A stretch of DNA of 52,035 nt from Reyranella sp. (lineage in GTDB: Bacteria; Pseudomonadota; Alphaproteobacteria; Reyranellales; Reyranellaceae), in NCBI GenBank assembly GCA_021732285.1, contig JAKFVH010000231.1, positions 1 through 52,035 on the forward strand, read 5' to 3'. Position 1 is the stretch's first letter; each line of letters opens with the position of its first letter. Under the pieces are notes generated by a model. The model was not told where the DNA came from. It saw nothing but the letters and a program-made list of their open reading frames with translations, and ran no database searches. Both the position numbers and the translations under genes were made by a program. Shown here in pieces: positions 51,038 to 52,035 of the stretch.

Positions 51038-51997
51038 ATGATCGGCAAACGCAGGCTTCTCGTCGCAACGGCGGGGCTTCTGGTGGCGGGCAGCGCGAGC
51101 GCGCAGCCGAAATATCCGTCGGAGCCGGTCAAGCTGATCGTGCCGCGCGCGCCGGGCGGCGGCTCGGACATCCTGGCGCGGCTGCTGCAGCCGGCGTTGG
51201 AGAAGAAGCTCGGCGTGCCGGTGATCGTCGACAACCGGCCCGATGCCGCAGCGGTGATGGGCGCCACCATCGTGACCAAGGCCAAGCCCGACGGCTACAC
51301 GCTGCTCCTGACCGACAACTCCTTCTACCAGAACCCGGCGATCCTCGAGTCGCTGCCCTACGACACGCTGAACGGCTTCACCGCCATCACCATGCTGGCG
51401 CAGGCGCCGGTGATCCTGATCGTCCATCCCGACGTGCCGGCCAAGACCCTGGCCGAGCTTCTGGAGCTGGCGAAGAAGACCAACCTCACCTTTGCCTCGG
51501 GCGGCGTCGGCTCCTCGACCCATCTCATGGGCGTGATGGTGAACCTCAAGGCCGGCACCAACATCACCCACGTGCCCTTCAAGTCGTCGGGCCAGGCGCT
51601 GATCGCCCTGCTGGGCGGGCACGTCTCGATGCAGTACGGCGGCCTCGCCTCTGCCCCACCCTACATGAAGGACGGCAAGGTGCGGGCCCTCGCCATCACC
51701 GGCGACAAGCGCGATCCCGCGGTGCCCGATGTGCCGACCTTCAAGGAAAGCGGCCTGGAGGGCGTCGATGTCTCGAGCGTCTGGGGCCTGCATGCCCCGC
51801 CGGGCACGCCGATCGAGATCCGCCGCGCCGTCCGCGACGCCGTCGCCGCCGTGATGCGCGACCCCGATGTCGCCAAGCAGCTCAGCGACCGCGGCTATCA
51901 GACCATCGCCGGCACGCCGGAGGAGCACCAGGCGCAGACCAACGCCCTGGTCAGCCAGTGGATCGAGGTCGGCAAGAAGGTGAATCTGAAGGAATAA
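51038..51997 (+). CDS. TctC/Bug-type tripartite tricarboxylate family solute-binding protein
   Basis: This 319-residue exported protein has signal peptide 1-22 (LLVATAGLLVAGSASA) and Bug-family landmarks: PVKLIVPRAPGGGSDILARL, KLGVPVIVDNRPDAAA, KAKPDGYTLLLTDNS, LPYDTLNGFTAIT, and the late HAPPGTPIEIRRAVRDAVA. Bug proteins bind small carboxylates or amides in the periplasm. No TctAB membrane genes are in the window, so it may feed a distant transporter or act as a sensor. It ends the operon; a palindrome begins 9 bases after its stop. Confidence 0.93.
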   Translation: MIGKRRLLVATAGLLVAGSASAQPKYPSEPVKLIVPRAPGGGSDILARLLQPALEKKLGVPVIVDNRPDAAAVMGATIVTKAKPDGYTLLLTDNSFYQNPAILESLPYDTLNGFTAITMLAQAPVILIVHPDVPAKTLAELLELAKKTNLTFASGGVGSSTHLMGVMVNLKAGTNITHVPFKSSGQALIALLGGHVSMQYGGLASAPPYMKDGKVRALAITGDKRDPAVPDVPTFKESGLEGVDVSSVWGLHAPPGTPIEIRRAVRDAVAAVMRDPDVAKQLSDRGYQTIAGTPEEHQAQTNALVSQWIEVGKKVNLKE

Positions 51998-52005
51998 CCC
52001 CTTCA

Positions 52006-52035
52006 CCTCCCCCGTCATACGGGGGAGGCTGGGAG
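52006..52035. repeat. Palindromic repeat after the Bug gene, cut by the window edge
   Basis: Positions 52006-52028 form a perfect hairpin with 10-base arms (CCTCCCCCGT and its complement) around CAT. The remaining bases to 52035 look like the start of a further unit. It resembles the CCTCCCC-type elements elsewhere in the window. Confidence 0.65.

Overview
The window is about 66% G+C by eye, densely coded, and full of flavin monooxygenases, ABC uptake systems with several classes of binding protein, a TctC/Bug protein, hydantoinases and G+C-rich palindromic intergenic repeats. This suits a soil or water alphaproteobacterium with a large catabolic genome (Bradyrhizobium/Reyranella-like). That placement is inference: there is no rRNA or marker gene here. 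I see no tRNA, rRNA, CRISPR array, insertion sequence or phage block. No gene-free gap exceeds 300 bases; the longest are 9012-9260 (between divergent livH and a glycosyltransferase) and 42394-42613 (two perfect palindromes).

Layout. 1-1346: end of a probable luciferase-type monooxygenase, then an acyl-CoA-dehydrogenase-fold flavin monooxygenase. 1453-4212: a large UPF0182 membrane protein. 4333-9011: a branched-chain-amino-acid-type ABC system, with the binding protein on + and livHMGF on - converging on it. 9261-15716: three glycosyltransferases, then a type I secretion ATPase and its HlyD-type adaptor. 15735-18477 (-): a lipoprotein and a three-module peptidoglycan hydrolase. 18569-22869 (-): an RND efflux pump without its outer-membrane partner. 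22933-25075: a translationally coupled NIPSNAP - RutC - FAD oxidoreductase operon. 25210-25626 (-): a cupin.

25737-38413 is the most striking block: ten tightly spaced or overlapping genes encoding two NtaA/DszA-type monooxygenases, an oligopeptide-class binding protein, two permeases, two ATPases, a small exported protein and hydantoinase B and A subunits. A third NtaA/DszA-type enzyme converges on it. The binding protein appears circularly permuted: the segment normally at the C-terminus of SBP_bac_5 proteins directly follows the signal peptide, and the normal N-terminal segment comes after it. The block reads as an uptake, oxidation and ring-opening pathway for an unknown N-containing compound (possibly hydantoin-like, or a chelate as in emo/epp).

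39912-46595: a second branched-chain ABC system (binding protein, livHMG on -) whose livF lies on the other strand, coupled to a 2-oxoglutarate/Fe(II) dioxygenase, with a methyltransferase between. 46688-51997: divergent SDR genes, then an operon of SDR, two NodB-fold deacetylase-like proteins, an Asp/Glu-racemase-fold protein lacking the first catalytic cysteine, and a TctC/Bug binding protein.

A second layer is the palindromes. All four solute-binding-protein genes have a strong palindromic element just after the stop codon, and two downstream genes (10434, 30246) start at the base immediately after a palindrome arm.
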